64,000 nucleotides of DNA from Flavobacteria bacterium BAL38 (GTDB taxonomy: Bacteria; Bacteroidota; Bacteroidia; Flavobacteriales; Flavobacteriaceae), in assembly GCA_000169355.1 (NCBI GenBank), contig AAXX01000002.1:62001-126000 (forward strand). The letters run 5' to 3'. The notes under the pieces are model-generated. The model was given only the letters and a program-made list of their open reading frames with translations, had not been told where the DNA came from and did not search any database. Position numbers and translations under genes: made by a program. Each line of letters opens with the position of its first letter. Positions within the stretch are counted from its first letter, which is position 1. Of this stretch, positions 42,415 through 49,377 are shown one piece after another.

Positions 42415-42481
42415 ATTCAGTTTACAGTCTCAGTTTACAGTTTAAGCTGTTTACTACGACTGAAAACTGCGACTGAAAACT
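42415..42481. repeat. Word repeat: ACTG/CAGT family between mrp and NifU
   Basis: Starts two bases after the mrp stop. ATTCAGTTTACAG, CTCAGTTTACAG, then ACGACTGAAAACTGCGACTG and a further GAAAACT. The left part (CAGT) and right part (ACTG) are rough inverted halves. Same family at 47228 and 61376. Confidence 0.8.
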
Positions 42482-42490
42482 AAAAGAAAT

Positions 42491-42730
42491 ATGACTACAT
42501 TAGAAATAAAAGAGAATGTTGAAAAAGCATTAAATGAAATTCGTCCGTTTTTGAATTCGGATGGAGGTGATATAACTTTAGTAGAAATTATTGATGACAA
42601 ACATGTAAAAGTACGTTTAGAAGGCGCTTGTACAAATTGTAGTTTAAGCATAAGCACTATGAAAGCGGGTGTAGAAACTACAATTAAAAAGTTTGTTCCT
42701 CAAATTGAAACAGTAGAAAATATAGCATAG
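42491..42730 (+). CDS. NifU C-terminal-domain protein
   Basis: A 79-residue iron-sulfur scaffold (Nfu domain). It has the CxxC motif in LEGACTNCSLSISTMKAGVE with Cys47 and Cys50, and the DGGDI motif near residue 24. Clusters assembled here are handed to target proteins. It directly follows mrp with only a word repeat in the gap, so both genes are probably cotranscribed for iron-sulfur maturation. Confidence 0.93.
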   Translation: MTTLEIKENVEKALNEIRPFLNSDGGDITLVEIIDDKHVKVRLEGACTNCSLSISTMKAGVETTIKKFVPQIETVENIA

Positions 42731-42806
42731 TAAATTGAAAGGATGACAAAAATCATGCTTTATTACTTTACGTGTTTGTTACTTTGCTATTCTCAAAATT
42801 AAAAAA

Positions 42807-43859
42807 ATGATTGAAACAGATATTCTTATAATTGGTGCAGGTCCTACAGGGCTTTTTGCTGTTTTTGAAGCCGGATTGTTACAGTTAAAATGTCATATTA
42901 TCGATGCGCTGCCTCAACCAGGAGGTCAGTTAGCTGAGCTATATCCAAAGAAACCTATTTTTGATATTCCAGGTTATCCATCTGTTCTAGCAGGAGATTT
43001 GGTTACTAATTTAATGGAGCAAATTAAACAGTTTCAACCCGGATTTACTTTGGCTGAAACTGCTGAAACTATAGATAAATTAGAAGACGGAACTTTTATT
43101 GTAACTACTAATAAAGGAACAAAGCATCATGCAAAAGCAGTAGCAATTGCAGGAGGTTTAGGTACTTTTGAACCTAGAAAACCAGCACTTGAAAATATTA
43201 CTTTTTATGAAGAAAAAGGTGTTGAATATTTTGTAAAAGATCCTGAATTATTCTGTGATAAGGAAATTGTAATTGCTGGCGGAGGAGATTCTGCTTTAGA
43301 TTGGAGTATTTTTCTTTCTAATGTTGCTAAAAAAGTAACACTTGTTCATAGAAGAAATGAATTTCGTGGTGCATTAGATTCAGTTGAAAAGGTACAGGAA
43401 TTAAAAAAAGAAGGTAAAATTAATTTAATTACTCCTGCTGAAGTTGTTGGAATTCAAGGGAAAGATCATGTTGAGAGTATTACGTTAGACAGAGATGGTG
43501 TTTTAGAACAATTCAAAACCGATTATTTTATTCCGCTTTTTGGTTTAACTCCAAAATTAGGCGCAATAGCCAACTGGGGATTAGAAATTGAAAAAAATGC
43601 TATCAAAGTAAATAATGCGTTAGATTATCAAACTAACATCGACGGAATTTACGCTATCGGTGACGTAAACATTTATCCAGGGAAATTGAAATTGATTTTA
43701 TGTGGTTTTCACGAAGCGACTTTAATGTGCCAAAGCGTCTACAACAGAATCAATCCAGGAAAACGTTATGTATTAAAATATACAACCGTTTCTGGAGTAG
43801 ATGGTTTTGACGGAACAAGAAAAGAAGCAGAAAAAGCCGTTGTAAAATCAATAGATTAA
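42807..43859 (+). CDS. Ferredoxin--NAD(P)H reductase, thioredoxin-reductase-like
   Basis: A 350-residue flavoprotein of the thioredoxin-reductase-like fold. FAD loop IIGAGPTGLFAVFEAG (about 6-21), DALPQPGGQLAELYPKKPIFDIPGYP, NAD(P) loop EIVIAGGGDSALDWSIFLSN and the late IDGIYAIGDVNIYPGKLKLILCGFHEA. The CxxC disulfide of true thioredoxin reductases is absent, which marks the ferredoxin-NADP+ reductase type. A 2Fe-2S ferredoxin gene starts one base after its stop, the expected partner. Confidence 0.92.
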   Translation: MIETDILIIGAGPTGLFAVFEAGLLQLKCHIIDALPQPGGQLAELYPKKPIFDIPGYPSVLAGDLVTNLMEQIKQFQPGFTLAETAETIDKLEDGTFIVTTNKGTKHHAKAVAIAGGLGTFEPRKPALENITFYEEKGVEYFVKDPELFCDKEIVIAGGGDSALDWSIFLSNVAKKVTLVHRRNEFRGALDSVEKVQELKKEGKINLITPAEVVGIQGKDHVESITLDRDGVLEQFKTDYFIPLFGLTPKLGAIANWGLEIEKNAIKVNNALDYQTNIDGIYAIGDVNIYPGKLKLILCGFHEATLMCQSVYNRINPGKRYVLKYTTVSGVDGFDGTRKEAEKAVVKSID

Positions 43860-43860
43860 A

Positions 43861-44193
43861 ATGAGTCAAGACGTAAAAATTTCCATAACCGACAGAAACG
43901 GAGTAAAACACGAAGTGTTAGCTCCAACCGACATGAATATGAACATTATGGAGTTAATTCGTTCTTATGAATTAGCCGAAGAAGGAACTGTTGGAGTTTG
44001 TGGAGGAATGGCCATGTGCGCTTCTTGCCAGTGTTATGTGTTGAATGATGTAATTTCTTTAGATCGCAATCCAGATGAAGAAGCCATGCTTTGGGAAGCT
44101 TATCACGTAAAGGATAATTCACGATTAGGTTGCCAAATTCCCATTACCAAAGATTTAGAAGGTTTAGAAATTGAAATAGCACCCGAACAATAA
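43861..44193 (+). CDS. 2Fe-2S ferredoxin
   Basis: A 110-residue electron carrier of the adrenodoxin/Isc-Fdx type. Cluster ligands are Cys47, Cys53, Cys56 and Cys91 (GVCGGMAMCASCQCYV and SRLGCQIP). Only one base separates it from the reductase gene, so the pair forms an electron chain from NAD(P)H. The mrp and NifU genes upstream suggest that the electrons may be used in iron-sulfur cluster assembly, but that is inference. Confidence 0.95.
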   Translation: MSQDVKISITDRNGVKHEVLAPTDMNMNIMELIRSYELAEEGTVGVCGGMAMCASCQCYVLNDVISLDRNPDEEAMLWEAYHVKDNSRLGCQIPITKDLEGLEIEIAPEQ

Positions 44194-44197
44194 TAAA

Positions 44198-44223
44198 AAA
44201 AGCGAGAAGAAATTCTCGCTTTT
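44198..44223. terminator. Bidirectional terminator between ferredoxin and DUF3050
   Basis: AAAAGCGAGAA pairs with TTCTCGCTTTT around a short GAAA loop; convergent genes on both sides. Confidence 0.85.
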
Positions 44224-44227
44224 GATT

Positions 44228-45010
44228 TTATACTAATTCATGTTTCAATTCCACTTGCTCTTCAATAGCATTCCAAAGTCCAATTCTTTTTTCTAAGGCT
44301 AAAACTGAAATTTCTTGAACTTCATTCCATTTTTGTTCAGAATCACCACATAATTCTGCAATCATTTGCATCGCCATTGGTCCGTGTTCATCAGCATCTA
44401 ATTCAATATGTCTTTCAAAATAATAAATTAGTTTAGACAAATCAGTTTCAGGGAAGTTTTGCTGAAAGTTTTTCAAGATTTCAGTAAACATATTCGGAAT
44501 CAAATCTTCTCTTCCAAAAGTAAAAGCAGCTGCAATTTCATGAGGTTTTCCTTGTTCAATCACACGGAAAGTAAAATCTAAAAAGCCTTTTACATTTTCG
44601 TGCAAAGCACTATTGTTAATTGAAACAAAAATGTTTTTAGTTTCCTCAACATTCTCTAAAAAAGCGGCAATTTGTTTAGTAGAAGCGCCACATTGCGTCA
44701 TAGCATCTAAGTACATTTCAAAATGACTTTGACGTTTTCCGTCTAGTGTTAAATCGGTTTCTTCTGCCACAACAATTTCATTAATTAAATAACGAATTTC
44801 TGGATTTCCAATTGGTAACCACGGAGTAGTAGTGCAAGTTAATTTATTCTGCAAGGCTTTTAGTAACGACATAAAATCCCACACCGCATAAATGTGGTTT
44901 TCTAAAAAACAATGTAAATCTTCAACCGTTTTAACTTTATTATAAAGCGTATGGTTTAATAATTGTTCTTTCTGACTTTGAATCGTTTGGTTTATAGTTT
45001 GAATGTTCAT
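44228..45010 (-). CDS. DUF3050 haem-oxygenase-like protein
   Basis: A 260-residue cytoplasmic all-helical protein of DUF3050, a family with a haem-oxygenase-like fold that may hold a di-metal site. Visible: HCFLENHIYAVWDFMSLLKALQ with likely ligand residues, VAEETDLTL, ALHENVKGFLDFTFRVI, and YYFERHIELDADEHGPMAMQMI with several His/Glu. These repeated E..H patterns fit a di-iron centre, although I cannot prove it. Function unknown. It has a perfect -7 box (45071-45078) and is convergent with the ferredoxin. Confidence 0.85.
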   Translation of the reverse strand: MNIQTINQTIQSQKEQLLNHTLYNKVKTVEDLHCFLENHIYAVWDFMSLLKALQNKLTCTTTPWLPIGNPEIRYLINEIVVAEETDLTLDGKRQSHFEMYLDAMTQCGASTKQIAAFLENVEETKNIFVSINNSALHENVKGFLDFTFRVIEQGKPHEIAAAFTFGREDLIPNMFTEILKNFQQNFPETDLSKLIYYFERHIELDADEHGPMAMQMIAELCGDSEQKWNEVQEISVLALEKRIGLWNAIEEQVELKHELV

Positions 45011-45070
45011 AACAATGGTTTAATTATTATATGAAATTTTATTCCCGTTTGGTTTTCATTTCATATTATA

Positions 45071-45078
45071 CAAATGTA
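45071..45078 (-). promoter_or_regulatory. -7 box of the DUF3050 gene
   Basis: CAAATGTA on plus is TACATTTG on minus, perfect, 60 bases before the ATG; it touches the terminator of the next gene. Confidence 0.55.
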
Positions 45079-45108
45079 AAAATGCTTCCCTAAAAAGAGA
45101 AGCATTTT
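45079..45108 (-). terminator. Terminator of the acyl-CoA dehydrogenase gene
   Basis: AAAATGCTTC (45079-45088) pairs perfectly with GAAGCATTTT (45099-45108). Confidence 0.8.
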
Positions 45109-45132
45109 ATATCAATTTTATCTATTGTTTAA

Positions 45133-46311
45133 TTACTTAAATGCAGGGAAACCTGTAACATCCATTCCTGTAATTAACAAGTGAATGTCGTGAGTTCCTT
45201 CATAAGTCACTACAGATTCTAAATTCATCATGTGTCTCATGATAGAATATTCACCTGTAATTCCCATTCCACCTAGCATTTGACGTGCATCACGAGCAAT
45301 CGTTAACGCCATATCAACATTGTTTCTCTTTGCCATCGAAATTTGAGCTGTAGTAGCTTTTCCTTCGTTTCTTAAAACTCCAAGTCTCCAAGTTAATAAT
45401 TGTGCTTTCGTGATTTCAGTAATCATTTCAGCTAATTTCTTTTGTTGTAATTGAGTTGCTCCAATTGGTTTGTCAAATTGAATACGCTCTTTTGAATATC
45501 TCAAAGCGGTATCATAACAATCCATTGCTGCTCCGATAGCTCCCCAAGCAATTCCATAACGTGCCGAATCTAAACATCCTAGTGGTGCTCCTAATCCCGA
45601 TTTGTTTGGTAATAAGTTTTCTTTTGGAACTTTAACGTTGTCAAAAATAAGCTCTCCAGTTGCAGAAGCTCTTAACGACCATTTGTTGTGTGTTTCAGGA
45701 GTTGAAAAACCTTCCATTCCTCTTTCCACGATTAATCCGTGAATTCTTCCTTCTTCGTTTTTTGCCCAAACTACTGCAATGTCAGCAAAAGGTGCATTCG
45801 AAATCCACATTTTAGCACCATTTAAAAGATAATGATCACCCATATCTTTATAATTAGTAACCATTCCAGCAGGATTTGAACCGTAATCTGGTTCCGTTAA
45901 ACCAAAACAACCAATGAATTCTCCAGTGGCTAATTTTGGTAAATATTTCATTCTTTGTTCTTCGTTTCCGTATTTCCAAATAGGATACATTACCAATGAA
46001 GATTGAACAGATGAAGTCGAACGTACACCCGAATCTCCTCTTTCAATTTCTTGCATGATTAATCCGTAAGAAATTTGATCTAATCCAGCACCACCATATT
46101 CCACTGGAATATATGGACCAAATCCACCAATTTCTCCTAAACCTTTTACGATTTGATGTGGAAATTCTGCTTTTTGAGCGTATTCCTCAATAATAGGAGA
46201 TACTTCTTTTTTTACCCAAGCACGTGCAGCATCACGCACCATTTTATGTTCGTCAGATAATAATTCGTCTAATAAATAATAATCTGGAGATTGAAATAAG
46301 TCTGGTCTCAT
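45133..46311 (-). CDS. Acyl-CoA dehydrogenase, glutaryl-CoA dehydrogenase type
   Basis: A 392-residue FAD enzyme. The N-terminal helix domain has ARAWVKKEVSPIIEEYAQ, then CFGLTEPDYGSNPAGM, MWISNAPFADIAVVWAK and the C-terminal GMGITGEYSIMRHMMNLESVVTYEGTHDIH, with the catalytic Glu in VVTYEGTHD. These fit glutaryl-CoA dehydrogenase, which serves lysine and tryptophan degradation; the lysine-related enzyme at 13749 is consistent. I start it at 46311 (MRPDLFQSP), because the -7 box at 46332-46339 would overlap a longer version. Confidence 0.9.
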   Translation of the reverse strand: MRPDLFQSPDYYLLDELLSDEHKMVRDAARAWVKKEVSPIIEEYAQKAEFPHQIVKGLGEIGGFGPYIPVEYGGAGLDQISYGLIMQEIERGDSGVRSTSSVQSSLVMYPIWKYGNEEQRMKYLPKLATGEFIGCFGLTEPDYGSNPAGMVTNYKDMGDHYLLNGAKMWISNAPFADIAVVWAKNEEGRIHGLIVERGMEGFSTPETHNKWSLRASATGELIFDNVKVPKENLLPNKSGLGAPLGCLDSARYGIAWGAIGAAMDCYDTALRYSKERIQFDKPIGATQLQQKKLAEMITEITKAQLLTWRLGVLRNEGKATTAQISMAKRNNVDMALTIARDARQMLGGMGITGEYSIMRHMMNLESVVTYEGTHDIHLLITGMDVTGFPAFK

Positions 46312-46331
46312 AGTTTTTGATTTGAAAGTCA

Positions 46332-46339
46332 CAAAAGTA
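46332..46339 (-). promoter_or_regulatory. -7 box of the acyl-CoA dehydrogenase gene
   Basis: CAAAAGTA on plus is TACTTTTG on minus, perfect, and places the transcript start close to 46325. Confidence 0.6.
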
Positions 46340-46412
46340 AGTAAAGATTTTTAACAAATCAATGAACAAGTGTTATAATTTTTCGAAGCTTTATCCAGCT
46401 ATCCGTTTCAAT

Positions 46413-46458
46413 CTTTTTATGCCTTGCAGGTTTTCGAAAACCTGTCAGGTATAAAAAG
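46413..46458. repeat. Long palindromic element between acyl-CoA dehydrogenase and trmN6
   Basis: An 18-base perfect palindrome (CAGGTTTTCGAAAACCTG, 46427-46444) is extended by CCT/AGG and CTTTTTAT/ATAAAAAG, interrupted by 1-2 base mismatches, so the stem is about 20 bp. It ends 27 bases from the trmN6 stop and can act as its terminator on the minus strand. Confidence 0.75.
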
Positions 46459-46484
46459 GATTTTCTCTTCTATCTGGGCTAGGG

Positions 46485-47189
46485 TTACATCTTCAAATAG
46501 AACTCTTTCGTTAACTCAATATATTCAGGAGTATAATTATGTCTCGAAATTTCAATGACTAATTCATCAATCAATGGCGTTTGCTCCATTCGCCAAAAAG
46601 CTAATAAACTTCTTTTAATTTCAGCTGTTGGCGTGCCTTTTACACGAGTAATTTTTAATGGAAATAAATCCAATTCTTTACATAAAGAAACAAATCGCTC
46701 TTCTTCTTTATAAGGAATAATTACTGAGAAAATTCCGTTATCCGAAAGTAATAAGGCAGCCGCTTTAATTAATTCTTCAAAAGGTAAAGCGTCTTCAAAA
46801 CGTGCTAAATCTCTCGAAGTATTTTCGGTTTTATAATCTTCGGTGTAAAAAGGCGGATTGGAAATAATTAAATCGTACTCATCTTCAGGTTCGTCAACAA
46901 ATTCATCCAAACCCGCATGAAAACAAAATAATTTATCACCCCAAGGCGAAGATTCAAAATTTTCTACACATTGTTCATAAGCATCTTCGTCAATTTCAAT
47001 GGCATCAATTTGTTCGGCATTGCTTCTTTGTGCTAACATCAAAGACAAAATCCCGGTTCCAGCACCAATATCTAAAACGTTGTACGGATTATTGATTAAC
47101 GGAGTCCAAGCACCAAGTAAAACACCATCCGTGCCAATTTTCATAGCACAACGATCTTGATTAACCAAAAATTGTTTGAATTTGAACAA
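46485..47189 (-). CDS. trmN6: tRNA1(Val) (adenine(37)-N6)-methyltransferase
   Basis: A 234-residue SAM-dependent N6-adenine methylase (YfiC/TrmN6 type). The SAM motif is YNVLDIGAGTGILSLMLAQ, and the catalytic NPPFY starts at residue 111. MFKFKQFLVNQDRCAMKIGTDGVLLGAW is typical of the family's N-terminus. It reads toward the palindromic element and follows rimM by 65 bases in the same direction. A role on tRNA in this organism is inferred from homology. Confidence 0.9.
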   Translation of the reverse strand: MFKFKQFLVNQDRCAMKIGTDGVLLGAWTPLINNPYNVLDIGAGTGILSLMLAQRSNAEQIDAIEIDEDAYEQCVENFESSPWGDKLFCFHAGLDEFVDEPEDEYDLIISNPPFYTEDYKTENTSRDLARFEDALPFEELIKAAALLLSDNGIFSVIIPYKEEERFVSLCKELDLFPLKITRVKGTPTAEIKRSLLAFWRMEQTPLIDELVIEISRHNYTPEYIELTKEFYLKM

Positions 47190-47227
47190 AATGAATAAGG
47201 AATGAATTTAAACAATTTAAAAAAAAA

Positions 47228-47264
47228 ACTGTAAACTGTGACTGCGACTGTCAACTACTGTAAA
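47228..47264. repeat. Word repeat: ACTGTGACTGCGACTG, overlapping the rimM stop
   Basis: ACTGTAAACTGTGACTGCG then ACTGTCAACTACTG; the last codon and stop of rimM (complement of 47255-47260) lie within it. Confidence 0.75.
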
Positions 47265-47782
47265 TAAAGGTCAACCAATCCTTCAGGAGTTTCTAAAGTA
47301 ATGGTTTTGTTTGCTCTGTCAAGTGCAATGATGAAATCATCAATAAGTGGAATTAAAATTTCAGTTCCGTTTTTATCGATTTCAAAAAGAGGTTGGGCGC
47401 CACTATCATTAATTGCAGTAATTTTTCCGATGTTTCCTCTCATTAGGTCAATAACATCAAATCCAATTACTTCGTGATAGTAAAATTGTGTTCCTTCTAA
47501 TTTGGGTAACATAGAAAGTGGAAGGTAAATTTCGCTTCCCATAATTTCGTCTGCTTCTTCTTCGGTTTGAATGTCTTCAAATCGAACACGTAAGAATTTT
47601 TCTTTGTGAAGCGAACTACTTTCAATAAAAAATGGAACCAGACTTTTGTTGATTTCAACAAAAACTGATTCCAAATTTTGATACAATTCGGGTTCGTCGG
47701 TATCTAAATATGCCAATACTTCCCCTTTGAAACTAAATTTTTTCGCGATTTTACCTAAATAGAAACAATCTTCTTTACGCAT
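47255..47782 (-). CDS. rimM: Ribosome maturation factor RimM
   Basis: A 175-residue factor for 30S head assembly that binds S19. N-terminal beta-barrel: CFYLGKIAKKFSFKGEVLAYLDTDEP, and C-terminal PRC-barrel: FYYHEVIGFDVIDLMRGNIGKITAINDSGAQPLFEI...LIPLIDDFIIALDRANKTITLETPEGL. Length is normal. It is 15 bases downstream of rpsP on the same strand, the conserved order in bacteria. The last codons and the stop sit in a word repeat (47228-47264), so the C-terminus LYLQ may have been reset by it. Confidence 0.95.
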   Translation of the reverse strand: MRKEDCFYLGKIAKKFSFKGEVLAYLDTDEPELYQNLESVFVEINKSLVPFFIESSSLHKEKFLRVRFEDIQTEEEADEIMGSEIYLPLSMLPKLEGTQFYYHEVIGFDVIDLMRGNIGKITAINDSGAQPLFEIDKNGTEILIPLIDDFIIALDRANKTITLETPEGLVDLYLQ

Positions 47783-47797
47783 ACAATCGCTATAAAA

Positions 47798-48364
47798 TTA
47801 TGCTTGAGTTTCTTCGTTGTTTTCTTCAACAGCTGGAGCTTCTTCTGTAGCAGCTTCAACTACTTCTTCTGTAGCCTCTTCAGCAACTTCTTCAGTTACT
47901 TCAGCAGCTTTTAAAGCTTCAGCTTGTGCAGCAATACGTTTTGCGTTTGCTTCTTGTTCAGCTTTAAATGCTTTTGCTTTTGCATCAGCTTCTGATTTAG
48001 ATAAACCAGATTTTTTTGCATCAACTTTACCAGCTTTTTCGTCTAACCAAGCAGCTAATTTAGCATCAGCTTGTTCTTGAGTTAAAGCACCTTTACGAAC
48101 TCCTCCATCTAAATGGTGTTTTAATAAAGCACCTGTGTAAGATAAAATTGCTCTTGCAGTGTCAGTTGGCTGAGCACCATTGAATAACCATTGCGCTGCT
48201 TTTTCGATGTTTAAATCGATAGTAGCTGGGTTAGTGTTTGGATTGTAAGTTCCGATTTTTTCTAAGAATTTACCATCTCTTTTTGATCTTGCATCTGCTG
48301 CAACAACCCAATAAAAAGGTTTCCCTTTTTTTCCGTGTCTTTGTAATCTAATTTTTACTGACAT
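47798..48364 (-). CDS. rpsP: 30S ribosomal protein S16 with long C-terminal extension
   Basis: S16 core of about 85 residues (MSVKIRLQRHGKKGKPFYWVVAADARSKRDGKFLEKIGTYNP) followed by about 100 extra residues: a lysine/alanine-rich helix (EADAKAKAFKAEQEANAKRIAAQAEALKAAEV) and an acidic tail (VAEEATEEVVEAATEEAPAVEENNEETQA). E. coli S16 has 82 residues; such tails are usual in Bacteroidota S16. The tail is low complexity and may be tolerated at the ribosome surface. A GAGGT...ACCTC hairpin lies in the leader and a perfect -7 box is at 48412-48419. Confidence 0.97.
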   Translation of the reverse strand: MSVKIRLQRHGKKGKPFYWVVAADARSKRDGKFLEKIGTYNPNTNPATIDLNIEKAAQWLFNGAQPTDTARAILSYTGALLKHHLDGGVRKGALTQEQADAKLAAWLDEKAGKVDAKKSGLSKSEADAKAKAFKAEQEANAKRIAAQAEALKAAEVTEEVAEEATEEVVEAATEEAPAVEENNEETQA

Positions 48365-48381
48365 AATCTTGTGATTAATTT

Positions 48382-48396
48382 GAGGTTCTCGACCTC
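48382..48396 (-). promoter_or_regulatory. Leader hairpin of rpsP
   Basis: GAGGT (48382-48386) pairs with ACCTC (48392-48396) around a 5-base loop, about 18 bases before the ATG. Position suits control of translation, but no test is possible here. Confidence 0.35.
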
Positions 48397-48411
48397 GGTT
48401 ATTTAAGGGTG

Positions 48412-48419
48412 CAAATATA
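48412..48419 (-). promoter_or_regulatory. -7 box of rpsP-rimM
   Basis: CAAATATA on plus is TATATTTG on minus, perfect, 47 bases before the rpsP ATG. Confidence 0.6.
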
Positions 48420-48497
48420 TAAAACTTTGCAATACAAATGTATAAGTTAATGTAAAATATTTTTTCTTGTAAAATACGTTTGTTTCAATAAAAAACT

Positions 48498-48505
48498 TAT
48501 TTTTG
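48498..48505 (+). promoter_or_regulatory. -7 box of the DUF6252 lipoprotein gene
   Basis: TATTTTTG, perfect, 32 bases before the ATG; TTTG at 48479-48482 is 15 bases upstream. Confidence 0.55.
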
Positions 48506-48537
48506 TTACCTACATTAATTTATTAGGAAAAATACAA

Positions 48538-49227
48538 ATGAAAAAAATAATTTCTTTAATAGCTGTTACCGTTTTATTTACTTCTTGTCAACAAGATATT
48601 CAAACAAATACACCTGCTTTTCAAGCAAAACAAAATGATGTTTTTTGGAGAGCAAATGATGCTAGAGTTTCAATCGATACCGATGGTAAAATGACCATTT
48701 CGGCTTACAATCAATATGAAACACTTACTTTAGAAACATCAAGTACTGATCCTGGAGTTTATGTTTTAGGAACTACTAATCAAAATAATTTTGCAACGTA
48801 TTCTAATGATGTTGATGGTTTTTCAGATTTTTATGATACCGGATTGTATTCTGGACCAGCTTTTAAAGTTTCTTCAATGATTACTAGAGGGTCTGCATAT
48901 CAGCCAAATGCATCAGGAGCTCAAACAACAGGAGGTTCTGGTTCTGGGTTAAGAGTTGCTACTCAAACAACAAACGGAACTGTTACAGCAATTACTGTAG
49001 TAGCAAGAGGTATTGGATACAGACCTGGTGATGTTGTTACAATTGTTGGAGGAAATAACAATGCAACTTTTAGAGTATTAAATATTCAACAAAGTAACGG
49101 AGAAATCGAAATTGAAGAAATTGAAAACGGATTGTTTACGGGAAAATATAAATTTAATGCTGTAAATGAGCAAGGTGAGGTAATTACTTTCTCTGAAGGT
49201 GTGTTTTATAAAATTCCTATCGGATAA
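48538..49227 (+). CDS. DUF6252-like lipoprotein with a phage-like central insertion
   Basis: A 229-residue lipoprotein: TVLFTSC sets the acylated Cys at residue 17. The outer parts (NDVFWRANDARVSIDTDGKMTISAYNQYETLTLETSSTDPGVYVLG and NGLFTGKYKFNAVNEQGEVITFSEGVFYKI) match DUF6252 of flavobacteria. In between, about residues 118-185, is a glycine-rich stretch (SGLRVATQTTNGTVTAITVV, ARGIGYRPGDVVTIVGGNNN) that looks like repeats in phage structural proteins. Its function is unknown. It has its own promoter and terminator and is not tied to neighbours. Confidence 0.75.
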   Translation: MKKIISLIAVTVLFTSCQQDIQTNTPAFQAKQNDVFWRANDARVSIDTDGKMTISAYNQYETLTLETSSTDPGVYVLGTTNQNNFATYSNDVDGFSDFYDTGLYSGPAFKVSSMITRGSAYQPNASGAQTTGGSGSGLRVATQTTNGTVTAITVVARGIGYRPGDVVTIVGGNNNATFRVLNIQQSNGEIEIEEIENGLFTGKYKFNAVNEQGEVITFSEGVFYKIPIG

Positions 49228-49250
49228 TATTTTTTAAAGTTTTTTAAACA

Positions 49251-49282
49251 AACCATCTGGAGTAATTCAGGTGGTTTTTTTG
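49251..49282 (+). terminator. Terminator of the DUF6252 lipoprotein gene
   Basis: AACCATCTG (49251-49259) pairs with CAGGTGGTT (49268-49276; one G-U pair), followed by a T-run. Confidence 0.8.
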
Positions 49283-49323
49283 TTTTGTTGATAACTAAAA
49301 TTGGCATTCAAAAACATAAAATG

Positions 49324-49331
49324 TATTTTTG
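49324..49331 (+). promoter_or_regulatory. -7 box of dnaE
   Basis: TATTTTTG with a TTG 20 bases upstream (49301-49303). The dnaE ATG is 46 bases on. Confidence 0.6.
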
Positions 49332-49377
49332 TTTTTATGACTATTGCCTGTTGCTTAGTTGCTAATTTCTAGATATA

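Noticed and set aside
42415..42481. CRISPR-like repeats
   Set aside because: Units are 7-12 bases, adjacent and variable; there are no regular unique spacers and no cas genes in the window.
47798..48080. S16 tail as a fused separate protein
   Set aside because: It is a low-complexity Lys/Ala/Glu tail typical of Bacteroidota S16, with no independent domain.
48538..49227. Prophage remnant
   Set aside because: Only one short phage-like segment within a lipoprotein; no other phage genes, integrase or attachment sites in the surroundings.
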